The notes under the pieces were generated by a model. That model made no database searches, had not been told where the DNA came from, and saw only the letters and a list, made by a program, of their open reading frames with translations. From an uncultured Carnobacterium sp. (GTDB taxonomy: Bacteria; Bacillota; Bacilli; Lactobacillales; Aerococcaceae): 8,419 bases of DNA. Position numbers and translations under genes: made by a program. Shown here one piece after another: positions 1-6,456 of this stretch. Each line of letters starts with the position of its first letter. Position 1 is the stretch's first letter. Location: contig CALCML010000122.1 of assembly GCA_937967765.1 (NCBI GenBank), forward strand, positions 1-8,419. The letters run 5' to 3'.

Positions 1-1
1 T

Positions 2-553
2 AGAGAATTAAATCGAACTCGGGTACGTGTCATGAATAAGCATCGCTATAAAGACCCTAAATTATATCGAAAGTTAAAACATTATTGGAAGTTAATTTTA
101 AAGAATCCTAATGAACTTCAGAACTATAAATATAATCGTTATAAGCTTTTTGAAAGCTTTATAACAAGCAAAGGAATCGTGGATTATATCTTAGAAAACA
201 ATCCATCTCTTAAAAATGATTATGAGGTTGTACATTCACTTCGTGAATGTATTCAGGACAGAGATTATATAGAATTCAAGGAAACGATTGAAGCAGCTAC
301 ACAATTAGACCTATCTCCTGGTTTAAAAAGAGTATTAAAGACTCTAATTACTTATCTGCCATATATTCAAAATACTTGTGAGCATCCAACTAGAACAAAT
401 GGCCCTATCGAAGGAATCAACAATAAAATAAAAGTACTTAAAAGAAATGCCTATGGCTTTAGAAACTATTACCATTTTAGAAACAGGATTATTTTAATAA
501 CAAAAATGTTTGGCCCAAAACAAAAAGGAATTAAGCAACAATTAGTCGCTTAA
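2..553 (+). CDS. ISL3-family transposase, C-terminal part (5' end outside window)
   Basis: The reading frame is open through the left edge of the window: codons from base 2 read RELNRTRVRV before the first ATG at 32. That ATG is therefore internal and the gene is 5'-truncated only by the window. The C-terminal signature is the ISL3-type block THE N-G-P-I-E-G-I-N-N-K-I-K-V-L-K-R, followed by an A-Y-G-F-R-N-Y-Y-H-F-R-N-R-I pattern, at about residues 123-152 counted from the internal Met. Its Glu (residue 127) is the expected third acidic residue of the DDE catalytic triad; the two upstream Asp residues are outside the window. The protein would cut and join the element's ends. The visible part has no frameshift or stop, so the element could be intact. 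Family assignment is by recognised motif, without a database search. Confidence 0.88.
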   Translation, partial: RELNRTRVRVMNKHRYKDPKLYRKLKHYWKLILKNPNELQNYKYNRYKLFESFITSKGIVDYILENNPSLKNDYEVVHSLRECIQDRDYIEFKETIEAATQLDLSPGLKRVLKTLITYLPYIQNTCEHPTRTNGPIEGINNKIKVLKRNAYGFRNYYHFRNRIILITKMFGPKQKGIKQQLVA

Positions 554-570
554 TCCCTTCCTAAAATTCT

Positions 571-596
571 TCATCAACACTATTTGACAAAGAGCC
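571..596. repeat. Right terminal inverted repeat of the ISL3-type element (inferred)
   Basis: The 26 bases before 597 end in TTTGACAAAGAGCC. Read from outside inward this is GGCTCTTTGTCAAA, matching the GGCTCTT-type tips of ISL3-family elements. The inner limit is a guess because the left repeat is not in the window. Confidence 0.6.
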
Positions 597-604
597 TTTT
601 AAAA
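597..604. repeat. Candidate 8-bp target-site duplication TTTTAAAA
   Basis: These are the eight bases directly outside the IS end. The length and AT-richness fit ISL3-family target duplications. The sequence is a perfect palindrome and could be a remnant of the T-run of the lipoprotein gene's own terminator. The matching copy would lie left of the window. Confidence 0.4.
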
Positions 605-608
605 TGAA

Positions 609-1142
609 TTAGCTTTGTGGAGCTGCTACTTTGATTTCAGCAGTGTCCCCTTTTTGAGCTGCTTCGATTAATTTGTTTGCATATTCAACAAATGAAGTAT
701 GAGCATTAGTTGCACCTGAAACAACTTCAACGTCTGAAGGGTTTTGTTTAGCAACTAAACCTTCGTTGTAAGCTTTGAAGTATTCTGCTGGGCCAGTACC
801 CACTTTATCTTTCATTGCTTTTTCGTATTCTGCGTTAGCTGATTTACGTTCACCTTTATCGTTTAAGTTGTCATAATCAGATTTAGTGATTTTGCCACCT
901 TCAACATTAATCGTAAATTCTACGTGCCATCCACGTTTGTCAGCTTCTGATACTAATTTGTAAGTACCATCTTTTAAAGCTGCATTAGATTTTTGTGTTG
1001 CTGCTTGTGTAGTTGCAGTTTGTGTTGTAGCTGCTTGTGTTGTTTTGTTTGAATCAGTTTTGCTGTTTCCGCCACATGCTGCTAATACAAATGCAGATGA
1101 TAATAATACTGCTGCTGTAGATAATGATTTTTTAAAAGTCAT
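609..1142 (-). CDS. pplA: FMN-binding-domain lipoprotein, PplA-like (extracellular electron transfer)
   Basis: Predicted surface lipoprotein of 177 residues. It begins with a KK-containing n-region, a hydrophobic stretch and the lipobox V-L-A-A-C, giving a lipidated Cys at residue 23. A Thr/Ala/Gln-rich linker (about 24-50) follows, then one FMN-binding domain from DGTYK (about residue 58). Near the end it carries E-V-V-S-G-A-T; the Thr of SGAT (residue 145) is the expected site of covalent FMN attachment by an ApbE/FmnB-type transferase. In Listeria PplA such domains shuttle electrons from the quinone pool to outside acceptors; Listeria PplA has two domains, this protein one. An upstream ATG at 1154 is in frame, but the purine-rich AGAAGG abuts it directly. 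The ATG at 1142 leaves about 11 bases of spacing and gives a more typical signal peptide, so I chose it, without certainty. The gene has its own promoter and no visible terminator, having an IS end 12 bp downstream. A role in electron transfer is inferred from motif and neighbours. Confidence 0.8.
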   Translation of the reverse strand: MTFKKSLSTAAVLLSSAFVLAACGGNSKTDSNKTTQAATTQTATTQAATQKSNAALKDGTYKLVSEADKRGWHVEFTINVEGGKITKSDYDNLNDKGERKSANAEYEKAMKDKVGTGPAEYFKAYNEGLVAKQNPSDVEVVSGATNAHTSFVEYANKLIEAAQKGDTAEIKVAAPQS

Positions 1143-1194
1143 ATTCAGACCCATCCTTCTCTTCTTATTTAGAATTAATCATTCTGTACGTTCT

Positions 1195-1222
1195 ATTATA
1201 GCATATTTCGGATAAAAGTCTA
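1195..1222 (-). promoter_or_regulatory. Promoter of the FMN-binding lipoprotein gene
   Basis: On the minus strand TAGACT (1222-1217) is followed by 16 bases and TATAAT (1200-1195), which is preceded by TGC and so forms an extended -10 element. The -35 matches the consensus at 4 of 6 positions. The predicted start near 1188 gives a leader of roughly 45 bases. The site lies after the dmkB terminator, so the gene can be transcribed alone. Confidence 0.65.
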
Positions 1223-1270
1223 GGTAATATTTGTAAAATTGTTTTTCTTTTCACTTGAAAGATTAAACTG

Positions 1271-1299
1271 AAAAAGGCATTTCCTTTTCAGAAAATGCC
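1271..1299 (-). terminator. Intrinsic terminator of dmkB
   Basis: On the minus strand a 9-bp stem GGCATTTTC / GGAAATGCC (one G-U pair) encloses a TGAAAA loop and is followed by TTTTT. It starts 22 bases after the dmkB stop codon. Confidence 0.85.
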
Positions 1300-1321
1300 C
1301 TTGTTTGTGAATTGTTTTGTT

Positions 1322-2299
1322 TTATGATTTTCGTTGTAATAACTGATTTGTGATTTTTAAAAGCATAGGCTTCACATCAGCTTCAGGCAACTTCTCGATT
1401 TGATGGATTGCTTTCATGGTATATTTCTCCGCAAAATCTTTTGCAGTTTCTACGCCACCTGCATTTACGACCAACTTTTGAATCGCTAGTCGGTCTGTCG
1501 CTGTTAACTGATTTTTCTTTTCCAACAGTGGAAGTAATTCTTTTTCACACTTCGGTAAAGACGCAATCAGCGGCATCGTATAAACGCCCTGAACGACGTC
1601 TTCTAGGACAGGTTTGCCAAATTGATCTGACGTCACTTCATAATCAAGAATATCATCTAACAGTTGAAATGCCATCCCGATAGAATTCCCGATATGTCTA
1701 GCATGCTCTAATTCGCCCATTCCTGAAAAACGTTCTCCCATCATACAGCTCAGCATAAAGAGTTGAGCCGTTTTTCCGTCGATACGTTTCAAGTAATCTT
1801 GCACGGTCACATCGGTTTTGTAGCTTTCTTCCATCTGCGACAATTCACCTTCAATGACACGCATCATCCCGTATGTTGGGATTTGGATGCCCGCTAAATC
1901 TTGACTATATTTTGAAAGCAACTGGTAGCATACTGTCAATAAGTAGTCCCCTGCATAAATCGCCACACGATTCCCAAATCGAGCACTAATCGTTTCTTGT
2001 CCTCTTCTGGTATCAGCTTCATCGATGACGTCATCGTGTAATAATGTTGCCACATGAAGTAGTTCAAGAGCCGCAGCCACAGCATGAACTTCTTCCTTGT
2101 TTCGATTTTCATTCCACATTGAGAATAAAATCAAATAAGCAGGTCGTACCATTTTTCCACCAGATTCAAGGACAGCCCAAATAGCCTCACGAATCTGTTG
2201 GTTTTCGATCGTGATAGATGCATGCATCATCGCTTTTACTTGTTTTAATTCTTCATGTAATTCGGGATACTCCATCCACATTGGATGTACGATTGTCAT
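1322..2299 (-). CDS. dmkB: Trans-polyprenyl diphosphate synthase (DmkB/HepT-like)
   Basis: A 325-residue all-trans prenyltransferase that extends farnesyl- or geranyl-type diphosphate with isopentenyl diphosphate, giving the long side chain of a (demethyl)menaquinone. The first Asp-rich motif is D-D-V-I-D (residues 89-93) followed by T-R-R-G, and the second is D-D-I-L-D (215-219); both chelate Mg-diphosphate. The G-G-K-M-V-R-P block (47-53) binds isopentenyl diphosphate, and D-G-K-T-A-Q-L (174-180) lies between the Asp motifs. Length fits the family. It resembles the long-chain heptaprenyl/octaprenyl (component II) group, but chain length cannot be read reliably from sequence alone. The start at 2299 has AAGGAG 6 bases upstream. 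It lies between ndh2 and the lipoprotein gene, as expected for DmkB of the flavin-based electron transfer locus, where it supplies the quinone used by Ndh2. It is separated from ndh2 by a terminator and has its own promoter. Confidence 0.9.
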   Translation of the reverse strand: MTIVHPMWMEYPELHEELKQVKAMMHASITIENQQIREAIWAVLESGGKMVRPAYLILFSMWNENRNKEEVHAVAAALELLHVATLLHDDVIDEADTRRGQETISARFGNRVAIYAGDYLLTVCYQLLSKYSQDLAGIQIPTYGMMRVIEGELSQMEESYKTDVTVQDYLKRIDGKTAQLFMLSCMMGERFSGMGELEHARHIGNSIGMAFQLLDDILDYEVTSDQFGKPVLEDVVQGVYTMPLIASLPKCEKELLPLLEKKNQLTATDRLAIQKLVVNAGGVETAKDFAEKYTMKAIHQIEKLPEADVKPMLLKITNQLLQRKS

Positions 2300-2325
2300 A
2301 GTTTTCTCCTTCTAGTCGACCTTCT

Positions 2326-2357
2326 AAAAAAAGAAGCCGACAAAAAATGCCGACTTC
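2326..2357 (-). terminator. Intrinsic terminator of ndh2
   Basis: On the minus strand GAAGTCGGCA pairs with TGTCGGCTTC (10 bp, two G-U pairs) around a loop of five T, followed by TTTTTTT. The 5' arm begins 12 bases after the ndh2 stop codon. Its descending arm can alternatively pair with sequence just before the dmkB ribosome binding site (see findings). Confidence 0.85.
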
Positions 2358-2366
2358 ATTATAACA
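2358..2366 (-). promoter_or_regulatory. Extended -10 promoter of dmkB
   Basis: The minus strand reads TGTTATAAT, a perfect extended -10 element. The -35 region 17 bases upstream falls in the last codons of ndh2 and has no good consensus match. The predicted start, near 2351, falls inside the first arm of the ndh2 terminator, so transcripts from here lack the full hairpin. Confidence 0.55.
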
Positions 2367-2369
2367 TAC

Positions 2370-4298
2370 TTATTTAACGAGTTGGTTTCCTTGTTTATCG
2401 AATCCATATATTGCTTTCGACTTACCATACCACCAGCTACCTGCAGTTCTTTGGAACCATGGAATCACGTAGTAATCAAGACCGAATGCACGACCTGAAC
2501 CGTTCATTAATGCAATTGCTGCAGGAACAAACCACATATTTACCCAGTAGAACATACCAGATAAGCAGAACGTTGCGACTAAACCGATTGTCACTGCGTT
2601 TACGATCCATGTTAAGAAACCAGCCATGATTGCTAAACCGATAGCTAATTCTACGAATGACATCACTTTTTGCATTAAGTGAGCGACTTCAACGTTTGGA
2701 ATCATGATTTGCATGATTGATGCGAACCAGTCTGGCATTTTTTCAATAACCATTGCTGGTTGTTCACCGTATGAATAGTTGAAACCGAATGAAACAACTT
2801 GAGTAGCTGTTTGCGCTGCAGCTTCTGTTGCACCACTTGCTGCTGTTACAGTTTCTGCTGCACCACTTGCTGCACTTGTTGCTTCTGTTAACCAAGGGAA
2901 TGGGAATGCTAAATGACTTCCATCAATCCAGCTGCTTGCGCCCCATAGACCAAAGATTTTCTTCAAGCCTTCGATCGTCCACATACCACCGTAGAATAAA
3001 CGAAGTGGTACAGACCATAATACGTTACCGTAGCGTGATAAGTGTCCACGGAAGATATTACGACGGTTCTTAATATGGAAGAACTCGTGGAACACGTATT
3101 GGATTGCATAGTATAGTGAGAAGATTTCTAAGAAATACTTGATGTTTACGATGTGTTTCATCAACATTGCAAAGAAACCACTTAAGTGCCATTTGCCCAT
3201 TAAGAAAGCAACGCCATAATGTGAACCGATAGAAACCATGAATCCATCGTATTTACCTTTATAGGCTACTTTTTCTGAGTTGTTAATTGAAGCAATAATG
3301 TTTTTCGCTGCTGTTTTACCAGTTTGTTCAGCTGCTTGTACGATTTGTGGATGTGGAGCATTTCCTTTATCCGGTTCTTCGTAGTAAGCTAAGTCACCGA
3401 TTGCGAAAATATCTGTTTCGCCATCGACTAACATGTTTTCATTAACCACTAAACGACCTGCACGAGCTGCTTTAAATCCAAACACTTCAGCTTCTGTGTT
3501 GGCTTTAACCCCAGCTGTCCAGAATAGTGAGTACGTTGGAATCACTGTGCCGTCCGCTAAGCGAATGCTGTTTTGCTTCACTTCAGAAATTCCGTTTCCT
3601 TTAATCACTTTGATGCCGCGTTTTACCATGAAGGCTTCTGCTTTATCCGCATCTTTTGCATCTAACATGTTTAAGATTGTTGGAACTGCTTCGATAATGT
3701 ATAACTCGAAGTCGTCTTTATCTAAATTGTATTCATGTGCTAATACTGGAATCCAGTCCATTAATTCACCGACTAATTCAACCCCAGTAAATCCAGCACC
3801 ACAAACCGCAAACGTTAATAACGCTTTACGCTTTTGAGGATCATGTTCTTTAGCTGCTTTTTCTACACAGCTAAGAATATGTTTACGCATTTTCACTGCG
3901 TCTTCCATTGACCATAACGTAAATCCATTTTCTTTAACACCTGGAACGCCGAAGTCATTGGCTTCTCCACCCATACCAAGTACCAAATAATCATAAGAGA
4001 ATTCGCCATGTTTTGTACGAACCACTTTGTTTTCTTTATCAAGACTTGTAACAGTATCTGTTACTAAGTTTACATTTTTAGAACGTGCAAAGATTTTTTG
4101 TAAGTCGTATTGAATCGCATCTGGCTCAACACGTCCTCCAGCTACCTCGTGTAATTCAGTCATGTAAGTTAAGTAAGGATGTTTATCAATTAATGTAATT
4201 GTGACATCTTTATTCTTTTTCAACTTATGTGACAACGTCTTTGTAGCGGCTACCCCGGCAAATCCGGCACCGATTACTACAATGTTTGTTTTTGTCAT
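2370..4298 (-). CDS. ndh2: Type II NADH dehydrogenase with C-terminal membrane domain (Ndh2 of the EET locus)
   Basis: A 642-residue flavoprotein that oxidises NADH and reduces (demethyl)menaquinone on the cytoplasmic face of the membrane without pumping protons. The FAD-binding Rossmann motif G-A-G-F-A-G is at residues 10-15. The NADH-binding motif G-A-G-F-T-G is at 167-172, with acidic E at 203. The C-terminal FAD motif I-F-A-I-G-D is at 297-302, and A-A-E-Q-T-G-K at 322-328 is the usual NDH-2 quinone-site helix. Ordinary NDH-2 proteins end near residue 400. This one adds about 240 residues: hydrophobic segments near 384-405, 425-441, 548-568, 570-585 and 587-600, with an Ala/Ser/Thr-rich loop at 470-500. 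The segment R-L-F-Y-G-G-M-W-T-I-E-G-L-K-K is DoxX-like. This tail is characteristic of Ndh2 in the Listeria flavin-based electron transfer locus. The start at 4298 has AGGAGG 7 bases upstream. It has its own promoter and terminator. Confidence 0.93.
   Translation of the reverse strand: MTKTNIVVIGAGFAGVAATKTLSHKLKKNKDVTITLIDKHPYLTYMTELHEVAGGRVEPDAIQYDLQKIFARSKNVNLVTDTVTSLDKENKVVRTKHGEFSYDYLVLGMGGEANDFGVPGVKENGFTLWSMEDAVKMRKHILSCVEKAAKEHDPQKRKALLTFAVCGAGFTGVELVGELMDWIPVLAHEYNLDKDDFELYIIEAVPTILNMLDAKDADKAEAFMVKRGIKVIKGNGISEVKQNSIRLADGTVIPTYSLFWTAGVKANTEAEVFGFKAARAGRLVVNENMLVDGETDIFAIGDLAYYEEPDKGNAPHPQIVQAAEQTGKTAAKNIIASINNSEKVAYKGKYDGFMVSIGSHYGVAFLMGKWHLSGFFAMLMKHIVNIKYFLEIFSLYYAIQYVFHEFFHIKNRRNIFRGHLSRYGNVLWSVPLRLFYGGMWTIEGLKKIFGLWGASSWIDGSHLAFPFPWLTEATSAASGAAETVTAASGATEAAAQTATQVVSFGFNYSYGEQPAMVIEKMPDWFASIMQIMIPNVEVAHLMQKVMSFVELAIGLAIMAGFLTWIVNAVTIGLVATFCLSGMFYWVNMWFVPAAIALMNGSGRAFGLDYYVIPWFQRTAGSWWYGKSKAIYGFDKQGNQLVK
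2823..2873. repeat. 30-bp-period tandem repeat inside ndh2
   Basis: Two 21-base copies (2823-2843 and 2853-2873) differ at one base and are exactly 30 bp apart. They encode the duplicated A-A-S-G-A-(A/T)-E block of the Ndh2 loop (residues 476-492). The in-frame period of 10 codons suggests slippage expansion of the linker. Confidence 0.8.
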
Positions 4299-4330
4299 TG
4301 CAAATCCTCCTTGTGTTTTCTCACTTTAGT

Positions 4331-4359
4331 AGTATATGCTATTTTGCACTTTTTGTCCA
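4331..4359 (-). promoter_or_regulatory. Promoter of ndh2
   Basis: On the minus strand TGGACA (4359-4354) is separated by 17 bases from TATACT (4336-4331): near-consensus -35 and -10 with ideal spacing. It lies just after the upstream gene's stop codon, so ndh2 can be transcribed independently. No clear terminator precedes it, so read-through from the upstream gene is also possible. Confidence 0.75.
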
Positions 4360-4384
4360 TTGATTGTCAGTTATTTCACGAACT

Positions 4385-4921
4385 TTAGCCGACTTTTTTA
4401 TCCGAATATTTTTTGAGTAGTTTTACATGTGTTAATGCATAGTTTGCCGCAATCCCAATGGCTATGCCTGCAAAGATACCGACGATTGACATCGCAGGTA
4501 AATATAAAAGCACCGTCCACGATTTTGCCATCCAGCTCGCGACCATCAATTGACCGACATTGTGCAAAATTCCACCTGTGGCACTGACGCCAATCATACT
4601 CACACGCTTCTCACCCAGTTGCATCACCAGATACATCCCGATAAAGCTGACAAGAGCGCCCATCCCACTATAGAGGAAGGTTGAGAACGTCCCCCCAAGA
4701 ACGGTCGTCATCAATGTTTTCATCACGACAACTAAAACTACTTCTTTAAACGATAGTGTATATAAACTGATTAGCGTCACAATATTGGCTAACCCTAGTT
4801 TTGCCCCTGGCGCAAATGTAAAAGGAAACGGAATGGCTTGTTCAAGTAATCCAAGGATAATCCCTTGTGCTGTTAATAATGCGATAAAGACAAGTTTTCT
4901 AAGATTGCTATTTTTTTGCAT
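4385..4921 (-). CDS. eetB: Gx transporter / HepI-like membrane protein (EetB-like)
   Basis: A 178-residue integral membrane protein with about six hydrophobic segments (near 9-29, 41-57, 60-78, 81-101, 114-133, 137-163), a basic N-terminus and a basic C-terminal tail. The motif P-G-A-K-L-G-L-A-N-I-V-T-L (38-50) and the later H-N-V-G-Q-L (120-125) mark the family annotated as heptaprenyl diphosphate synthase component I or Gx transporter, which resembles ECF-transporter S components. In Listeria and L. plantarum a member called EetB lies next to ndh2 and dmkB and is needed for electron transfer to outside acceptors; its exact function is unsettled. Here it directly precedes ndh2, supporting that role. 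The usual partner EetA (NusG domain II) is absent from its upstream side, which is occupied by femX. The start at 4921 has AAAGGAG 6 bases upstream. It sits just after a terminator with no obvious promoter of its own. Confidence 0.82.
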   Translation of the reverse strand: MQKNSNLRKLVFIALLTAQGIILGLLEQAIPFPFTFAPGAKLGLANIVTLISLYTLSFKEVVLVVVMKTLMTTVLGGTFSTFLYSGMGALVSFIGMYLVMQLGEKRVSMIGVSATGGILHNVGQLMVASWMAKSWTVLLYLPAMSIVGIFAGIAIGIAANYALTHVKLLKKYSDKKVG

Positions 4922-4944
4922 TCCATTCTCCTTTCCTATTTTCT

Positions 4945-4975
4945 AAAAAAGACCGGAAACTCGTCCAGCCTCTTT
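4945..4975 (-). terminator. Intrinsic terminator or attenuator between femX and eetB
   Basis: On the minus strand GGCTGGA pairs with TCCGGTC (two G-U pairs) around CGAGTT and is followed by TTTTTT; A-rich sequence before the stem can pair with the T-run and lengthen it. It begins a few bases after the femX stop codon and ends only 23 bases before the eetB start. Confidence 0.75.
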
Positions 4976-4978
4976 CAA

Positions 4979-6283
4979 CTATTTTTTACGTCTTACTAAA
5001 ATTTTATTCTTCAAGCTCACGGCTTTTGGTGCCCATGTATGGAACATTTCAAACCAGAACTTCGAAATCGGCATATCAAATTCACCGATATATTCCACTA
5101 ACTCAGGATCAAACGATTGCTTGAACCCGTTAATTCCGCCGTGATGTTCTTGGTCTTCAGAAACTCCGAAGAAGTCAAACGAACGAATGCCTTTTTCATC
5201 ATAAAGAGTTTGCATGACCCAAGACACAAGCGCCTTGTTGGCATTCAATCCACCATCGTCAGTGATGTTCGCACCATATAAGTAGTACGCTTTATCTAAG
5301 TACGTTACAACAAACGCTCCGCTGACTACTTTTCCTTCTGGATATTGTTCTAAGTCACCTTTCACGCGTTCGATTTCTTTTTCGTATTTAGCGATATTGA
5401 CTTTTAATGATTCAATTTGCTTTTGAACATTCTCGATACGTTTTGGATTGTTTAATGTTTCCAATTGTCCTGTTAACTTATCGAATTCTTTTTGCGCTGT
5501 TTCTAAGCGATTTGTCGCAAAGTCTAATTGCACATTATAGTCCACTTTTGCAAAGTATAAATCCACCATTCCTTTAGGGTGAAGGTGTTGATACATCGTT
5601 GTTAAATACTCGATACTACGCGCCACGTATTGATCACGCTCAGCCGTAATTTTATTTAACTCATCATAGATTGGCATATCTTCTAGCGTACCCTTGTAGC
5701 AAACAACCCCTTGTTTCTTTGCTACATTCACTTTATAACGTTCTTTCTTATTGAATGTTTCAACGATGCCTTTCCCTTCGTCTTTCAACGGTAAAATCAT
5801 TGTTAAACGTGGTTGAATTCCATCGAATCCTAAGTCCATTGGGCGTTCTACAAATCCAGCGGCTAAAATGTTTTTGCGGTATTCTTCATTATTGAATCCA
5901 CCTTCAACCATTTCGAACTTGTTTGTCCATTCACGCCATTGTAATTCTGGGTCAATCTTTAATCCAAATGCATTTTTAGATTTCAAATACAGTTTTAAAG
6001 TCGCAAACACAGATTTTAATTGTTCTGCATTTGTATAATCCGTTACGATTCCGCGCGGTGCATACGCTAAATATTGATTCACAACAGGTAATTTACGATA
6101 AAGAATCATCGCAGCCGCAACAGGTTCATGATTATCCGACATGACTAGTAATACGTCTCTTGTCCATGAGCCATCCGTCTTCACTTCGCCCCATTCAGGC
6201 GTTTGGAAAACCGTTCTGTTAGCTTGAGTTTCCATAAAAGCATGATACTCTTCTAACGCATTCGACATCTCTTTTATATACAT
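4979..6283 (-). CDS. FemABX-family aminoacyltransferase (peptidoglycan interpeptide bridge)
   Basis: A 434-residue cytoplasmic enzyme of the FemX/FemA/MurM group, which transfers amino acids from aminoacyl-tRNA to the lysine side chain of lipid-linked peptidoglycan precursor. Family marks are F-Q-T-P-E-W-G (26-32), Y-A-P-R-G-I-V (74-80), R-Y-K-V-N-V-A-K-K (182-190), Y-Y-L-Y-G-A-N (333-339) and the C-terminal F-D-F-F-G-V-S...G-F-K-Q-S-F (369-391). Together these form the two GNAT-like lobes. Residues about 250-313 are a heptad-rich helical hairpin, the tRNA-binding coiled-coil arm of Fem proteins. Whether it adds the first residue (FemX) or a later one, and which amino acid, cannot be told from sequence. 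The start at 6283 has only a weak GGAAAGAGAG upstream; a second Met five codons later is possible. It has its own promoter and terminator and is not part of the glnRA operon. Confidence 0.9.
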   Translation of the reverse strand: MYIKEMSNALEEYHAFMETQANRTVFQTPEWGEVKTDGSWTRDVLLVMSDNHEPVAAAMILYRKLPVVNQYLAYAPRGIVTDYTNAEQLKSVFATLKLYLKSKNAFGLKIDPELQWREWTNKFEMVEGGFNNEEYRKNILAAGFVERPMDLGFDGIQPRLTMILPLKDEGKGIVETFNKKERYKVNVAKKQGVVCYKGTLEDMPIYDELNKITAERDQYVARSIEYLTTMYQHLHPKGMVDLYFAKVDYNVQLDFATNRLETAQKEFDKLTGQLETLNNPKRIENVQKQIESLKVNIAKYEKEIERVKGDLEQYPEGKVVSGAFVVTYLDKAYYLYGANITDDGGLNANKALVSWVMQTLYDEKGIRSFDFFGVSEDQEHHGGINGFKQSFDPELVEYIGEFDMPISKFWFEMFHTWAPKAVSLKNKILVRRKK

Positions 6284-6319
6284 GTGAGCACTCTCTTTCC
6301 TTTTTACATTTCCTTACCA

Positions 6320-6347
6320 GTATTACATTTTCAGCAAAATATGTCAA
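6320..6347 (-). promoter_or_regulatory. Promoter of the femABX-family gene
   Basis: On the minus strand a perfect TTGACA (6347-6342) is followed by 16 bases and TAATAC (6325-6320), with TG immediately before the -10. The predicted leader is about 30 bases. Confidence 0.65.
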
Positions 6348-6360
6348 AACTTTAACAAAG

Positions 6361-6409
6361 AAAAAGCTTTACGTATCAGCAACAGACACTCTTATAAACG
6401 CTGCTTTTT
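6361..6409. terminator. Possible second, bidirectional hairpin downstream of glnA
   Basis: Arms AAAAAGC (6361-6367) and GCTTTTT (6403-6409) can close a loosely paired hairpin with T-runs on both strands. It lies between the strong glnA terminator and the femX promoter. The interior pairing is poor, so this is a weak call. Confidence 0.3.
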
Positions 6410-6416
6410 TACACAT

Positions 6417-6445
6417 AAAAAGAGCGCACCTTGTTAGTGCACTCT
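6417..6445 (-). terminator. Intrinsic terminator of the glnRA operon
   Basis: On the minus strand AGAGTGCAC pairs with GTGCGCTCT (9 bp, one G-U pair) around TAACAAG, followed by TTTTTA. It begins 11 bases after the glnA stop codon. Confidence 0.9.
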
Positions 6446-6456
6446 CAGTATAATTT

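Larger units (their letters stand above)
1..596 (+). mobile_element. ISL3-family insertion sequence, right-hand part, cut by the window edge
   Basis: This is the 3' part of an insertion sequence. It consists of the C-terminal half of an ISL3-type transposase followed by about 43 non-coding bases that end in GAGCC at 596. ISL3 elements typically have termini of the type GGCTCTT...AAGAGCC and make 8-bp target duplications in AT-rich DNA. The next 8 bases (597-604) read TTTTAAAA, a plausible duplicated target, but the left end lies outside the window so this cannot be confirmed. The element is convergent with the lipoprotein gene on its right, and its end lies 12 bp past that gene's stop codon. 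Confidence 0.85.

Noticed and set aside
32..553. Short complete gene starting at the ATG at 32
   Set aside because: The frame stays open to the window edge and the upstream residues fit an ISL3 transposase, so the ATG is internal.
1301..1320. Possible Rex half-site TTTGTGAA downstream of dmkB
   Set aside because: Only half of the palindrome is present and no promoter lies beside it.
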